This document shows, in pieces, positions 51,501-60,472 of a DNA stretch of 64,000 bases; within the stretch, counting starts at the first letter, position 1; the number at the start of each line of letters is the position of its first letter. Under the pieces are notes generated by a model. That model did not search any database, was not told the DNA's origin, and worked only from the letters and a program-made list of their open reading frames with translations. Source of the stretch: Hymenobacter terrestris (lineage in GTDB: Bacteria; Bacteroidota; Bacteroidia; Cytophagales; Hymenobacteraceae); contig NZ_JABKAV010000010.1 in assembly GCF_013377905.1 (NCBI RefSeq), positions 1-64,000 of the forward strand. The letters are read 5' to 3'. The position numbers and the translations under genes are program-made.

Positions 51501-52856
51501 ATGCGCCTACTTTCCCGCTTCCTTCCGCTGCTGGGGCTGCTCCCGGTGGCCGCCTGCGTGCCGTTGGGTACGCCCATCACCGACCCCAACGCCGCCCGCC
51601 GGCCCGCCACGCCCGGCCAGGTGGGCACCGAGTACTACGTTGATAAAAAGCTGCGCTACGAGGACTACATCTACGACCCCAACGTGCGCACCGTGCTCTG
51701 CTACGTGCCCACGGGCCAGGCCGGGCAGGTGTTCAACCCGCCGGTGGTGCCGCTTAGCCAGGGCCAGTCGCCGGTGCTGGAGTTCGATGTGCTTGGCGGC
51801 TCGGGCCAGCGGCTCACGGCCAAGCTCATCCACTGCGACCTGAACTGGCAGCCCTCGATGCTGACCGACATGCAGTTTCTGAGCGAAATCAACGAGCAGC
51901 TCATCAACAACTACCGGCCCTCGGTGAGCACCAAAGTGCCTTACCAGCACTACCAGGTGCAAATGCCGCGCGTGAAGCTGTCGGGCAACTACCTGTGGGT
52001 GGTGCAGGGCACGAGCGGCACGCCGCTGCTGAGCCGCCGGGTGCTGGTGTTCGAAGATGGTGCCGTGCAGATTGCCATGAAGCAGGGCATTCTGGTGGCC
52101 GGCGAGGAGCGTTTTCGCTGGCAGCAGATCGACTTTGGGATTCGCTACAATATGGCCCTTGTCAATCCGGCCCAGGAAGTGAAGGTGGTGCTGCGCCAGA
52201 ACTTCCGCTGGGATAACGCCCACTATAACCTGCGGCCCACCTTTGTGCGCGACGCCGAGCAGCAGCTCGACTACCAGTATTTCAACTTTGAAAACGCCTT
52301 CCCCGGTCTGAGCGAGTTCCGGTTCATGGACCTGCGCACCTTCCGCTCGGCGGGGGCCGGGGTGGCTAGTCTCGATGCTACCACCACGCCCCGTAGCGTG
52401 CTGCTGCTGCCCGAAGCCTCGCGGCTGGGCGAGCGGTACACCCAGTACGACGACATCAATGGCCAGCGCCTGATTGAGAGCCGCGAGTACCCCGGCGACC
52501 CCAGCACCAACACCGAGTATCTCGACGTAACCTTCCAGCTAAATGCCGAAGTGCCCGCTGCCGGCCCCGTATATGTGCTCGGCGCCCTAAGCGACTGGCA
52601 GCTACGCGACGAGTTCAAGCTGACCTATGACGCTGCAAACCGCCAGTACCGGGGCCACGCGCTGCTCAAGCAGGGCTACTACAACTATTACTACGCCACC
52701 CAAACTCCCACCGGAGCCAACAGCATTCCGTGGGAAGGCAGCCACCAGGAAACCGAAAATCAGTACGATTTGCTGGTGTACTACCGCCCGCCCGGTACCC
52801 GCACCGACCTGCTCATCGGCTACCAGCGCTTGGATGTGAACAGCCGGCGGCCGTAG
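51501..52856 (+). CDS. DUF5103 protein, type IX secretion plug-like lipoprotein
   Basis: A 451-residue outer-envelope lipoprotein. The lipobox LPVAACV places lipid on Cys 19. The body matches the DUF5103 family: VLEFDVLGG, LIHCDLNWQPSMLTDMQFL quoted as landmark, NYRPSVSTKVPYQHYQV and RFMDLRTFRSAG. The last ~90 residues resemble a carbohydrate-binding-like beta-sandwich (VYVLGALSDWQL). In Flavobacterium the related Plug protein seals the SprA translocon of the type IX system. That makes T9SS likely in this organism, although no por genes lie nearby. Confidence 0.86.
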   Translation: MRLLSRFLPLLGLLPVAACVPLGTPITDPNAARRPATPGQVGTEYYVDKKLRYEDYIYDPNVRTVLCYVPTGQAGQVFNPPVVPLSQGQSPVLEFDVLGGSGQRLTAKLIHCDLNWQPSMLTDMQFLSEINEQLINNYRPSVSTKVPYQHYQVQMPRVKLSGNYLWVVQGTSGTPLLSRRVLVFEDGAVQIAMKQGILVAGEERFRWQQIDFGIRYNMALVNPAQEVKVVLRQNFRWDNAHYNLRPTFVRDAEQQLDYQYFNFENAFPGLSEFRFMDLRTFRSAGAGVASLDATTTPRSVLLLPEASRLGERYTQYDDINGQRLIESREYPGDPSTNTEYLDVTFQLNAEVPAAGPVYVLGALSDWQLRDEFKLTYDAANRQYRGHALLKQGYYNYYYATQTPTGANSIPWEGSHQETENQYDLLVYYRPPGTRTDLLIGYQRLDVNSRRP

Positions 52857-52892
52857 GGATTACAGGGAACTCAGGGGCCGGGTTAACGTAGG

Positions 52893-52991
52893 AACGTCAT
52901 TCAGAGCGCAGCGAAGAATCTCGCGTGCAGTCGTTGAGATACTAATCCAGCGTCAGCACGCGAGATTCTTCGCTGCGCTCTGAATGACGTT
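52893..52991. repeat. Family B long palindrome, copy 1
   Basis: AACGTCATTCAGAGCGCAGC opens a left arm of about 36 bp that ends CTCGCGTGC; the loop is about 27 nt and the complement ends at 52991. Its core sequence differs from family A. A second copy is at 59361. Confidence 0.85.
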
Positions 52992-53002
52992 CTTTTAGAC
53001 TA

Positions 53003-53146
53003 AGAGCATGTTTGGGAATTGTTATGCTGAGCTTGCCGAAGCATCTCTACTGCTTCGCCAGCGGCTTCTCTAACGAAGCGGTAGAGATGCTTCGGCAAGC
53101 TCAGCATGACGGAAACGCTGTTTTAATAAATTCCCAAACACGCTCT
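53003..53146. repeat. Family A palindrome inside MITE-like terminal repeats
   Basis: Outer 18-bp inverted repeats AGAGCATGTTTGGGAATT (53003-53020) and 53129-53146 (one mismatch) enclose an inner palindrome beginning TTATGCTGAGCTTGCCGAAG. Same nested plan as 10263-10415 but with a different outer repeat. Confidence 0.78.
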
Positions 53147-53166
53147 AAGCTTCCCATCACCTAACT

Positions 53167-54462
53167 ATGTACAACACCATCCTTGTCGTGCTCGGCGTGG
53201 CAATTCTGGGCGTGGCCTGGCTGCCGTCGCTGCTCAAAAAGTATCCGCTTTCGTATCCGATTTTGTTTGTGGGGCTGGGGATGCTGATTTTTACCCTGCC
53301 GCTGGGCCTGCCCGACCCCGACCCGGTGGAGTTCTCCACCTTCGCCACCCACCTCACCGAACTGTGCGTGACGGTGGCCCTCACCGGCACCGGCCTCAAA
53401 ATTGACAAGCGGTTTTCGATAAAAGCCTGGCGCATTCCGCTGCTGCTGGTGCTGGTGCTGATGGTGCTGACTATCGGCGGCTTCGTGGGCGTGGCCTGGG
53501 GCGTGTTCGGGCTGCCGCTGGCCTCGGCCGTGGTGCTAGCCGCCACCCTCGCGCCCACCGACCCGGTGCTGGCCGGCGACGTGCAGGTAGGCGAGCCCGG
53601 CAAGGGCGGCGAAGACAACGTGCGCTTCGCCCTGACGGGTGAGGCAGGCCTCAACGACGGCCTGGCCTTTCCGTTCGTGTATCTGGCCCTGGCGCTGCTG
53701 CCTATTGCCAAGGAAAGTATGAGCGAGCGGCTCTGGCACTGGACCTGGATGGATATGGGCTACCGCGTGGCCATGGGGGTGCTGGCCGGTTGGCTGGCGG
53801 GCCGGCTGCTGTCGTACCTGATTTTTGATTTGCCGCGCCGCGCCCGCATCCGGCCCAATGCCTACGGCTTTGTGGCGCTGGCCGTAACGCTGGTGGCCTA
53901 CGGGCTTACCGAGCTGGTGCACGGCTACGGGTTTCTGGCCGTGTTTGTAGCGGCCGTTACACTGCGCCGCCACGAGCGCAGCCACGAGCACCAGGACGAG
54001 ATGCACGACTTCACCGACCAGTTGGAGCGCCTGCTGATTGTGATAATTCTGACCCTGTTCGGCGGCTCTATTGCCTGGGGGTTGTTCAATTACCTGAACT
54101 GGACGGGCGTAGCGCTGGGCCTGATTCTGCTGTTGGTGCTACGGCCTTTGGGGGGGCTGCTCACGCTTTGGGGTAGCCGCCTCGACTGGAGCGAGCGGCT
54201 GGTGGTATCGTTTTTTGGTATCCGTGGTATCGGCTCCTTCTTCTACCTGGCCTTTGCCCTCGATACCCGCTATTTCCCTAACAGCCGCGAACTGTGGGCT
54301 ACTACCGGCTTCACGGTGCTCGTGTCCATCGTGCTGCACGGCACGCTGGCCACGCCCGTTATGAACTGGCTCGACCGGCGCCAGGGCCGCCCCACAGTAG
54401 AGGAGCAGGAAGAGCAGGATACGCAGCAGCAGCAGGAAGGGGAGTCCGCCAGCACGACGTAG
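53167..54462 (+). CDS. Cation:proton antiporter (CPA1 type)
   Basis: A 431-residue membrane protein with about 12-13 helices. Helix 5-6 motifs are LAATLAPTDPVLAGDVQVG and ALTGEAGLNDGLAFPFVYLA, quoted separately; the ND pair is the cation-binding site of CPA1 antiporters. SFFGIRGIGSFFYLAFAL near residue 350 is the arginine-containing helix 11 motif. The C-terminal tail is a Glu/Gln-rich acidic stretch. It exchanges Na+ or K+ for protons at the inner membrane. Confidence 0.9.
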   Translation: MYNTILVVLGVAILGVAWLPSLLKKYPLSYPILFVGLGMLIFTLPLGLPDPDPVEFSTFATHLTELCVTVALTGTGLKIDKRFSIKAWRIPLLLVLVLMVLTIGGFVGVAWGVFGLPLASAVVLAATLAPTDPVLAGDVQVGEPGKGGEDNVRFALTGEAGLNDGLAFPFVYLALALLPIAKESMSERLWHWTWMDMGYRVAMGVLAGWLAGRLLSYLIFDLPRRARIRPNAYGFVALAVTLVAYGLTELVHGYGFLAVFVAAVTLRRHERSHEHQDEMHDFTDQLERLLIVIILTLFGGSIAWGLFNYLNWTGVALGLILLLVLRPLGGLLTLWGSRLDWSERLVVSFFGIRGIGSFFYLAFALDTRYFPNSRELWATTGFTVLVSIVLHGTLATPVMNWLDRRQGRPTVEEQEEQDTQQQQEGESASTT

Positions 54463-54514
54463 GGGCTTGCCCCCGCCCGCCGCTGGAACAGGCCCCGTCG
54501 GGGATGTAACGCTA

Positions 54515-54582
54515 AACTCCCGCTTCGCGTATCGTTGCGCCATGTCGTTTAGCTGTCAGCAACGACACGCAAAGCGGGAGCT
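54515..54582. repeat. Long imperfect hairpin upstream of M48 gene
   Basis: ACTCCCGCTTCGCGTATCG and onward to TTGC pairs with the complement ending AAGCGGGAGCT with three mismatches over 24 bp; the loop is about 19 nt. A fragment similar to the GC-rich element at 12057 precedes it (about 54468-54495). Confidence 0.65.
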
Positions 54583-54650
54583 TCATGCCATATCCCAACA
54601 CCAGCCGCCGCGTTGCGTTCAAGCATTATCTCTCACCAACTCCTGCTCCT

Positions 54651-56111
54651 ATGCTTCTACGTTCTATTCCCTCCCTGCTACTTGCCGGCCTGCTGCTGAC
54701 CGGTTGTGCTACCAACCCGGTAACGGGTAAAAAAGAAGTCATGCTCGTGTCGGAAGGGCAGGAGCTGGCGATGGGTAAAGAATCGGACCCGGCCATTATT
54801 GCGCAGTTCGGTTTGTACCAGAATGAGAAGCTGCAGAACTACATCAACACGATGGGCGACAAGATGGGCAAGGTGTCGCACCGGCCCGAGCTCAACTACC
54901 AGTTCCGCATCGTCGATTCGCCGGTAATTAACGCCTTTGCCGTGCCGGGGGGCTACGTGTACTTCACGCGTGGCATTATGGCAAACTTCAACAACGAAGC
55001 CCAGTTTGCCGGCGTGCTGGGCCACGAAATCGGCCACGTAACGGCCCGACATTCGGCCAAGCAGCAAACTACCTCCATCCTCAGCCAGGTGGGCCTGATG
55101 GGGGCCATGATTGCCTCACCCCGGTTTGCCCAGTACGGCGAGCAAGCCATGCAGGGCCTGCAGCTACTCAACCTCAAGTTCGGCCGCGACGATGAAAACC
55201 AGGCCGACGAGCTGGGCGTGGAGTACTCGACTAAAATAGGCTACAACGCCGCCGAAATGGCCGATTTCTTTCGCACCCTGGAGCGCGAGCAGCAGCAGGC
55301 CGGCGGCGAGGCCATCCCCGATTTCCTGAGTACCCACCCTAACCCCGCCGACCGCTACGAGCACGTGAACCAGCTGGCAGCCCAGTGGAAAGCCAAGCCC
55401 GGCACGCCCGCCAAGCTTGCCATCAACCGCGACGCTTACCTGCGCCTCATCGACGGCATTACTTATGGCGAAGACCCGCGCCAGGGCTTCGTGGAGAACA
55501 ACGCTTTCTACCACCCCGAGCTGAAATTCCAGTTCCCGGTGCCCCAGGGCTGGAAGACCCAGAACTCGCCTCAGCAATTCCAGATGGCCGATCCGGCCGG
55601 CAAAGCCATGATGTTGCTCACGCTGGCCCCCGGCAGCTCGGTGCAGGAAGCCGCTCAGGCCGTGGCCAAACAGCTGAGCCTGCAGGTAGCCGAGTCGCGC
55701 GAGCTGACGGTAAACGGCTTCCCGGCCCTGGCTTTCGTGGGTACCCAAGTGCAGCAGGACCAGCAAACCGGCCAGCAGCAAACCGGTATGCAGGTGCTGA
55801 GCTACATTATTCAGGACGGTAAAACGCTTTATATGATGCTCGGCGGCAGTGCCCCGCAGGATTTTGCGGCCTATGCGCCCGTGTTCACCCGCACCATGGA
55901 AGGCTTCCAGCGCCTCACCGCCGCCGACAAGCTCAACCGCCAGGCCGAACGCCTGCGCATCCGCGCCACCACAACCAGCCAGACGCTGGCCCAGGCCCTG
56001 AGTGCCAACGGCGTACCCACCAAGCGGCACGAAGAAATGGCCATCCTCAACGGCATGCAGCTCTCCGACCGGCTCGGCCGCGGTATGCTGTTTAAAGTGG
56101 TGGGGAAATAA
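54651..56111 (+). CDS. M48-family metalloprotease lipoprotein
   Basis: A 486-residue BepA-like protease. The lipobox LLLTGCAT (C19) gives an outer-envelope lipoprotein. The M48 domain contains NAFAVPGGYVYFTRGI and zinc motif HEIGH at 125-129, with ENQADELGVEY as the third ligand and STHPNPADR. The C-terminal half (about 260-486) is an additional domain ending in a LysM-like stretch with QTLAQALSANGVPTKRHEEM and MLFKVVGK. The next gene is a tandem paralogue lacking the lipobox. The ATG at 54651 directly precedes the lipoprotein signal. Confidence 0.88.
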   Translation: MLLRSIPSLLLAGLLLTGCATNPVTGKKEVMLVSEGQELAMGKESDPAIIAQFGLYQNEKLQNYINTMGDKMGKVSHRPELNYQFRIVDSPVINAFAVPGGYVYFTRGIMANFNNEAQFAGVLGHEIGHVTARHSAKQQTTSILSQVGLMGAMIASPRFAQYGEQAMQGLQLLNLKFGRDDENQADELGVEYSTKIGYNAAEMADFFRTLEREQQQAGGEAIPDFLSTHPNPADRYEHVNQLAAQWKAKPGTPAKLAINRDAYLRLIDGITYGEDPRQGFVENNAFYHPELKFQFPVPQGWKTQNSPQQFQMADPAGKAMMLLTLAPGSSVQEAAQAVAKQLSLQVAESRELTVNGFPALAFVGTQVQQDQQTGQQQTGMQVLSYIIQDGKTLYMMLGGSAPQDFAAYAPVFTRTMEGFQRLTAADKLNRQAERLRIRATTTSQTLAQALSANGVPTKRHEEMAILNGMQLSDRLGRGMLFKVVGK

Positions 56112-56219
56112 GAACTGGCGGGGTCTTTGGTTACTACCGGGTGGGCCGCCTCCCTATCGGCGCCGCTGCCCTGGCGGCGCCGCAGGGCCCGGCCAACTTT
56201 TCTACTTAGCGTTTCTGTC

Positions 56220-57650
56220 ATGAAAAACTTCCTCTCGCATCCCTTCCTCCGTACCGGCGCCATGGCGCTGGCGTTGCTGCCGCTGGCCGGCTCGGCTGGT
56301 TTCCGCCCGCCGGCCCCAGCCAAGGAGCCCGACCCCCAAGTGCTGGCCCAGTTCGGCCTGCTCAATAACCCGGCCCTGCAAAAGTTCATCGACCTGAAAG
56401 GCCAGCAGATGGCCGCCGTGTCCAGCCGCTCCGATTTCGGTTACCAGTTTACCATTCTGGACTCGCCGATGATAAACGCCTTCGCCGCGCCCGATGGCAA
56501 CATCTACTTCACGCGCGGCATTATGGCCCATTTCAACGATGAGGCGCAGTTTGCCGGCGTGCTGGGCCACGAGTTGGGCCATGTAACGGCCCGCCACGGT
56601 GAGAAACAGCAAACCCGCTCGACGCTGGCCTCCGGGGCGCTGCTGCTGGGCTCCATTCTCTCGAAGCGGGTGGCCTCCATTGCCCAGCCGCTGTCGCAGG
56701 GCGCGGGCCTGTTGTTTCTCAAGTACGGCCGCGACGATGAGCGTGAGGCTGACAAGCTGGGCGTGGCCTACTCGAGCAAAATCGGGTACGATGCCTCCCA
56801 TATGGCCGATTTCTTCCTCACGCTCCAGCGCCAGGAGCAGGCCAGCGGAGCCGGTGGCACGCCCACGTTCCTGAGCAGCCACCCCAACTCGGCCGACCGC
56901 TACAGCACCGTGCGGCAGCTGGCTGCCCAGGCCAAGCAACAACAGGGCGGCCGGGCCCTCACGGTAAACCGCAGCGGTTATCTGCGCATGCTCGAAGGCA
57001 TGCCCTACGGCGAAGACCCACGTCAGGGCTTCGTGGAAGGCGGCGTATTCTACCATCCCGAGCTGAAATTCCAGTTCCCCATTCCGCAGGGCTGGCAGAG
57101 CCAGAACTCGCCCCAGCAGTTCCAGATGGCCGAGCCCAACGGTAAAGCCGTGCAAATCCTGACGCTGGCTCCCGGCAACTCAGTCGATGAAGCGGCCCAG
57201 GCGTTGGCCAAGGAGCTGAACATCAGTTCGCCACAAGCCAGCCGCACCACCATCAACGGCCTGCCCGCTATTGCCCTGCAGGGCGACCAAGTGGGCCAGG
57301 ATCAGCAGGGCCGCCAGGGCATCCAGGCCAGCACGCTTTCCTACATCATTCAGGATGGCAAAACGCTGTACGCCCTCATCGGTCTCTGCGGCCCCGGTAC
57401 GCTGGGCAGCTATGGCCCCGCCTTCCAGCGCACGGCCCAGGGTTTCCGCCGCCTCACCGACGCCAGCAAGCTGAACCGCCAGAGCGAGAAAATTCGCATC
57501 CGCACCGCCAAAGCCGGTCAGACGCTGGCCCAAGCCCTCACGGCCAATGGCGTGTCCAGCAAGCGCCACCAAGAGCTGGCTATTCTGAACGGTATGAAAA
57601 CCACCGACAAGCTCAGCGCCGGTACGCTGTTTAAAGTGGTGGGGAAGTAG
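56220..57650 (+). CDS. M48-family metalloprotease, tandem paralogue
   Basis: A 476-residue paralogue of the preceding gene along its whole length. Both share NAFA(V/A)P, HExGH (here HELGH), EADKLGVAYSSKIGYDAS, the line YGEDPRQGFVEG and the closing TLFKVVGK. The signal region ends LAGSAGFRPP with no Cys, so it is probably soluble in the periplasm, whereas its neighbour is lipidated. It follows the first copy after 108 bp. The pair seems to be an old tandem duplication that split in location. Confidence 0.88.
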   Translation: MKNFLSHPFLRTGAMALALLPLAGSAGFRPPAPAKEPDPQVLAQFGLLNNPALQKFIDLKGQQMAAVSSRSDFGYQFTILDSPMINAFAAPDGNIYFTRGIMAHFNDEAQFAGVLGHELGHVTARHGEKQQTRSTLASGALLLGSILSKRVASIAQPLSQGAGLLFLKYGRDDEREADKLGVAYSSKIGYDASHMADFFLTLQRQEQASGAGGTPTFLSSHPNSADRYSTVRQLAAQAKQQQGGRALTVNRSGYLRMLEGMPYGEDPRQGFVEGGVFYHPELKFQFPIPQGWQSQNSPQQFQMAEPNGKAVQILTLAPGNSVDEAAQALAKELNISSPQASRTTINGLPAIALQGDQVGQDQQGRQGIQASTLSYIIQDGKTLYALIGLCGPGTLGSYGPAFQRTAQGFRRLTDASKLNRQSEKIRIRTAKAGQTLAQALTANGVSSKRHQELAILNGMKTTDKLSAGTLFKVVGK

Positions 57651-57677
57651 GTTTAACTTTGCCTCCATTCGTTTTGA

Positions 57678-57715
57678 AAGCTAGACTTCAAGTTTTTTGA
57701 GGTCTAGCTTTTTTA
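57678..57715. terminator. Bidirectional terminator between M48 and hypothetical gene
   Basis: AAGCTAGACTTCAA (57678-57691) pairs with TTGAGGTCTAGCTT (57697-57710) with one wobble, then TTTT. The minus-strand gene's last codons lie within it. Confidence 0.8.
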
Positions 57716-58202
57716 TGAAAGACTGAATGGTTTCGGAGTTGAGCAGTATCCAGACATCATCTCCTGTGGGGTCTTCGGGGATAAAATCGAACTCCAAATG
57801 ACAATTAGCTATTGCTAATTCTAAGCCTTCAAAGTTGAGTAGCAACAGGTGCGGCCGGGTGTCGGGAAATCCAAAAACATCAAAACCGGTGAGTTGTCTG
57901 CCCACCAGCTGCTGCCAGTAGGCTGTCTCGGGGGCAAACTTTTCGCTGGCCAAGCAAAACGAGGTAGCTGAAGCACATAACGTGTAGTGAAACCACCCCT
58001 TAACCCCGTTCCACCCGATAAAGACGGTTTGTCCATTCTCGAATTGCAATTCTACCTGCTGGGCAATGATATCTATCCCTTGCTCATTCGTTGTCAAAGC
58101 CTCTATCCCGAAAACATCATGGTAGAAGTATGCAGCTAACCTTTGGCGCACGACGCTGGCCACGGGCCGGAGCAGGTGCTCCAAGAGAAGTGGATAACTC
58201 AT
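57681..58202 (-). CDS. Conserved hypothetical protein
   Basis: A 173-residue soluble protein without signal or membrane segments. Notable pieces are MSYPLLLEHLLRPV, IDIIAQQVELQFENGQ, FIGWNGVKGWFHYTL and an acidic HLEFDFIPEDPTGDD before a basic Lys/Leu end. Its composition is less GC-rich than its neighbours'. The pattern is reminiscent of small immunity-type or SMI-like proteins, but I cannot assign a family. Confidence 0.6.
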   Translation of the reverse strand: MSYPLLLEHLLRPVASVVRQRLAAYFYHDVFGIEALTTNEQGIDIIAQQVELQFENGQTVFIGWNGVKGWFHYTLCASATSFCLASEKFAPETAYWQQLVGRQLTGFDVFGFPDTRPHLLLLNFEGLELAIANCHLEFDFIPEDPTGDDVWILLNSETIQSFIKKLDLKKLEV

Positions 58203-58289
58203 CTGGATTAGAGTAAAAAAAGCACCTCAGTCTAACTACTCGAATTAGGCGCGTAATTAATAGCAGCGAAATCAGCGACAATCTGTGAT

Positions 58290-59315
58290 TTAGTCCTCCA
58301 GCGCGTTGGTCAGAAACGTGTTCTTGAGGCCCAGCCAGAGCAGCCAGAATCCTAGGCACCAGTAGAGGTAGGTGCGGTAGTAGTCCTGGGTGTTGCGGTA
58401 GCGGGTTTGTTTGATTTCGGACTTCTCGTAACTATTGATCTGGTCGAACACCTGGCGCAGGCCGGCGTTGTCGGTGGCGCGGAAGAAGCGGCCGTCGCCG
58501 GCCTGGGCAATCTGGCGCATGGTGGTTTCGTCGAGACGCGTTTCCACGAAACGGGGCCGGCCGTTCTCGTCGGTGCCGTAGGGCACCACGCCATCCTGCC
58601 CCAGCCCGATGGTGTAGAGTTTAAGGCCATAGGCATGGGCCAGTTGGGCGGCCGTCAGCGGGTCGAGCGAGCCGGCTGTGTTTTCGCCGTCCGAGAGCAG
58701 GATGCACACTTTGGTGCGCGAGGGCGAATCGCGGAGGCGGTTGGTGGCCACGCCCAGCGCCGTACCGATGGCCGTGCCGTCGTTGGCAATCAGGCCCAGG
58801 CGCAGGCCCTGCAGGTTTTCGCGCAGCAGCTCGTAGTCGGTGGTGAGGGGAGCCAGCGAGTAGGCGTTGCCGGCGAAGGCCACCAGCCCCACCCGGTCGC
58901 CGCGGCGGCGGTCCAGGAAACCGAGGGCCACGCGCTTAGCAGCCTCCAGGCGGTTGGGGCGCAAATCCTGCAGCTCCATCGAGGCCGACACGTCGAGCAC
59001 CAGCACAATATCAATGCCCTGGCCGGTTTGCGCCACCCGCTCGTCGGTGCGCTGGGGCCGCGCCAGCGCCACAATCCCGAAGCCCAGGCTTAGGGCCAGC
59101 ACCACATCGGGCACGAAACGCAGGGCCGCGCTCCAGTCGCGCCGCAGCTCGCCGGCCACGAAGGCCACATCCAGGTGCGCCCGCCGCCGCCGGGCCAGCG
59201 CCCAGCGCAGCACGAACAGCAGTGGCACCAGCGGCAGTAGCAGCAGCAGGCGCGGCTGCTCCCAGCTGTAGCCGGCCAGCGTGGCGTAGCGCAGGCTGTC
59301 GAGCAGTTCTTGCAT
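58290..59315 (-). CDS. BatA-like VWA-domain membrane protein
   Basis: A 341-residue protein with N-terminal helices (about 20-40 and 68-86), a von Willebrand A domain with the MIDAS motif VLDVSASMEL (D108) and LLSDGENTAGS, and a C-terminal membrane helix (about 315-333). This is the layout of BatA/BatB in Bacteroidota aerotolerance clusters. It is the last gene of a unit with the BatD-like and DUF58 genes upstream on the same strand. A family B palindrome sits between it and the preceding gene. The function of Bat proteins is linked to oxidative and envelope stress. Confidence 0.87.
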   Translation of the reverse strand: MQELLDSLRYATLAGYSWEQPRLLLLLPLVPLLFVLRWALARRRRAHLDVAFVAGELRRDWSAALRFVPDVVLALSLGFGIVALARPQRTDERVAQTGQGIDIVLVLDVSASMELQDLRPNRLEAAKRVALGFLDRRRGDRVGLVAFAGNAYSLAPLTTDYELLRENLQGLRLGLIANDGTAIGTALGVATNRLRDSPSRTKVCILLSDGENTAGSLDPLTAAQLAHAYGLKLYTIGLGQDGVVPYGTDENGRPRFVETRLDETTMRQIAQAGDGRFFRATDNAGLRQVFDQINSYEKSEIKQTRYRNTQDYYRTYLYWCLGFWLLWLGLKNTFLTNALED

Positions 59316-59360
59316 TTATGGTGGAAGGAGAGCGTGAAATAATGACTTAGCGAGCAAAGA

Positions 59361-59459
59361 ACGTCATTCAGCGCGCAGCGAAGAATCTCGCGTGCAGTCG
59401 TTGAAGTATACTAATCCAGCGTCAGCACGCGAGATTCTTCGCTGCGCGCTGAATGACGT
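59361..59459. repeat. Family B long palindrome, copy 2
   Basis: ACGTCATTCAGCGCGCAGCG starts a left arm of about 34 bp that ends CGCGTGC, with the complement ending at 59459. It is nearly identical to 52893-52991, including the loop with ACTAATCCAGCGTCA, and interrupts the Bat gene group. Confidence 0.85.
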
Positions 59460-59467
59460 GCCCTTGA

Positions 59468-60472
59468 TCATTCGCCTTCTTGCGTCATCACCTGCCCGTA
59501 CTGGCGTTCGGCAAACTGGCGGAGCAGGTCGAACATGACGTCGGTTTCGGTGTCTTCCTCGAAAAACTGATTGCCGTAGATAACCCGGTCGGCCAGGGCC
59601 AGGGCCTGCCGCACATCGGGGTCGTGGTGGTAGCGGGCCACGATTTCGCGGGTCGTGAGGCTGGTGATGTTGAAGTTGGTGAGCGTGGAGAGGTAGTTTT
59701 TCCAGAGCGTAATGGCCCGCTCCATGTTGTTGAGCGAGCGGGAAAGCGTGAATCGCTCGACGTGGCGGGCATATTGGGCCAGAAAGTACGCATGGTTCTT
59801 CCGCAAGCGGTAGCGGCGGTAGCGCAGGCGCAGGCGCTGCCGGAAGCCCAGCACCAGCCCGCCGGCCAGCAGCAGCAGCCCGGCCAGTCCGGCCAGCCAA
59901 TAGGGGTAATTGAAGCGCTGGGCTACGGGCAGTAGCTGCAGATTCTGGCGTAGCGCCGGCGCCTCGGCGGCGGCAACAACCGGAGCCGTAGGCCGCAGCC
60001 GCACCTGTGCTGCCGGCGTGGGCACCACCAGCGTATCGCGACCGCGCAGCACGGTTACGGGCACGCTCAGCGTCTGCACCGAATCGAGGCTGAAGGTGCG
60101 CAGGCGGTATACGGCTTGGTCGAGGCTGCGGCCCTGGCGGGTGCGAGTGGGCCGGTAGCGGCGGCCCACATACTCGAAGGGCGCGAAGCTGGCGGCCGAG
60201 TCGGGGAAGATGATTTCCAGCGCCGGCGCGTGGTCCGAGGTCAGCTCGTATTCAATAATTTCGCCCACCCGCACGCTCGCCTTCCGGAACCGGCCCTGCG
60301 CCACTGCCTGCTGCTGCTGCGCCGATGCGCCGGCTACCGTAGCTGCGACGGGTACCTGAGCCGGCACCTGCGCGACGCCCGCGCCGGCCAGCAGGAGCAG
60401 GACCACCGTTGCCGACAACCGCCGGCCAATGCGTTGCGGCCAATACCAGTTCAAGCCCGCGCCCTCACCCAC
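59468..60472 (-). CDS. Bat-cluster membrane protein (BatD-like)
   Basis: A 334-residue protein with a signal segment (about 18-36), a beta-rich periplasmic part to about residue 175 (VGEIIEYELTSDHAPALEI, TFSLDSVQTLSVPVTVLRG, each quoted as landmark), a membrane helix at about 190-210 and a basic cytoplasmic domain of about 120 residues. Position between DUF58 and VWA genes and this topology suit the BatD-related proteins of Bacteroidota, although similarity cannot be scored here. It overlaps the end of the DUF58 gene by 8 bp, showing tight coupling. Confidence 0.72.
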   Translation of the reverse strand: MGEGAGLNWYWPQRIGRRLSATVVLLLLAGAGVAQVPAQVPVAATVAGASAQQQQAVAQGRFRKASVRVGEIIEYELTSDHAPALEIIFPDSAASFAPFEYVGRRYRPTRTRQGRSLDQAVYRLRTFSLDSVQTLSVPVTVLRGRDTLVVPTPAAQVRLRPTAPVVAAAEAPALRQNLQLLPVAQRFNYPYWLAGLAGLLLLAGGLVLGFRQRLRLRYRRYRLRKNHAYFLAQYARHVERFTLSRSLNNMERAITLWKNYLSTLTNFNITSLTTREIVARYHHDPDVRQALALADRVIYGNQFFEEDTETDVMFDLLRQFAERQYGQVMTQEGE

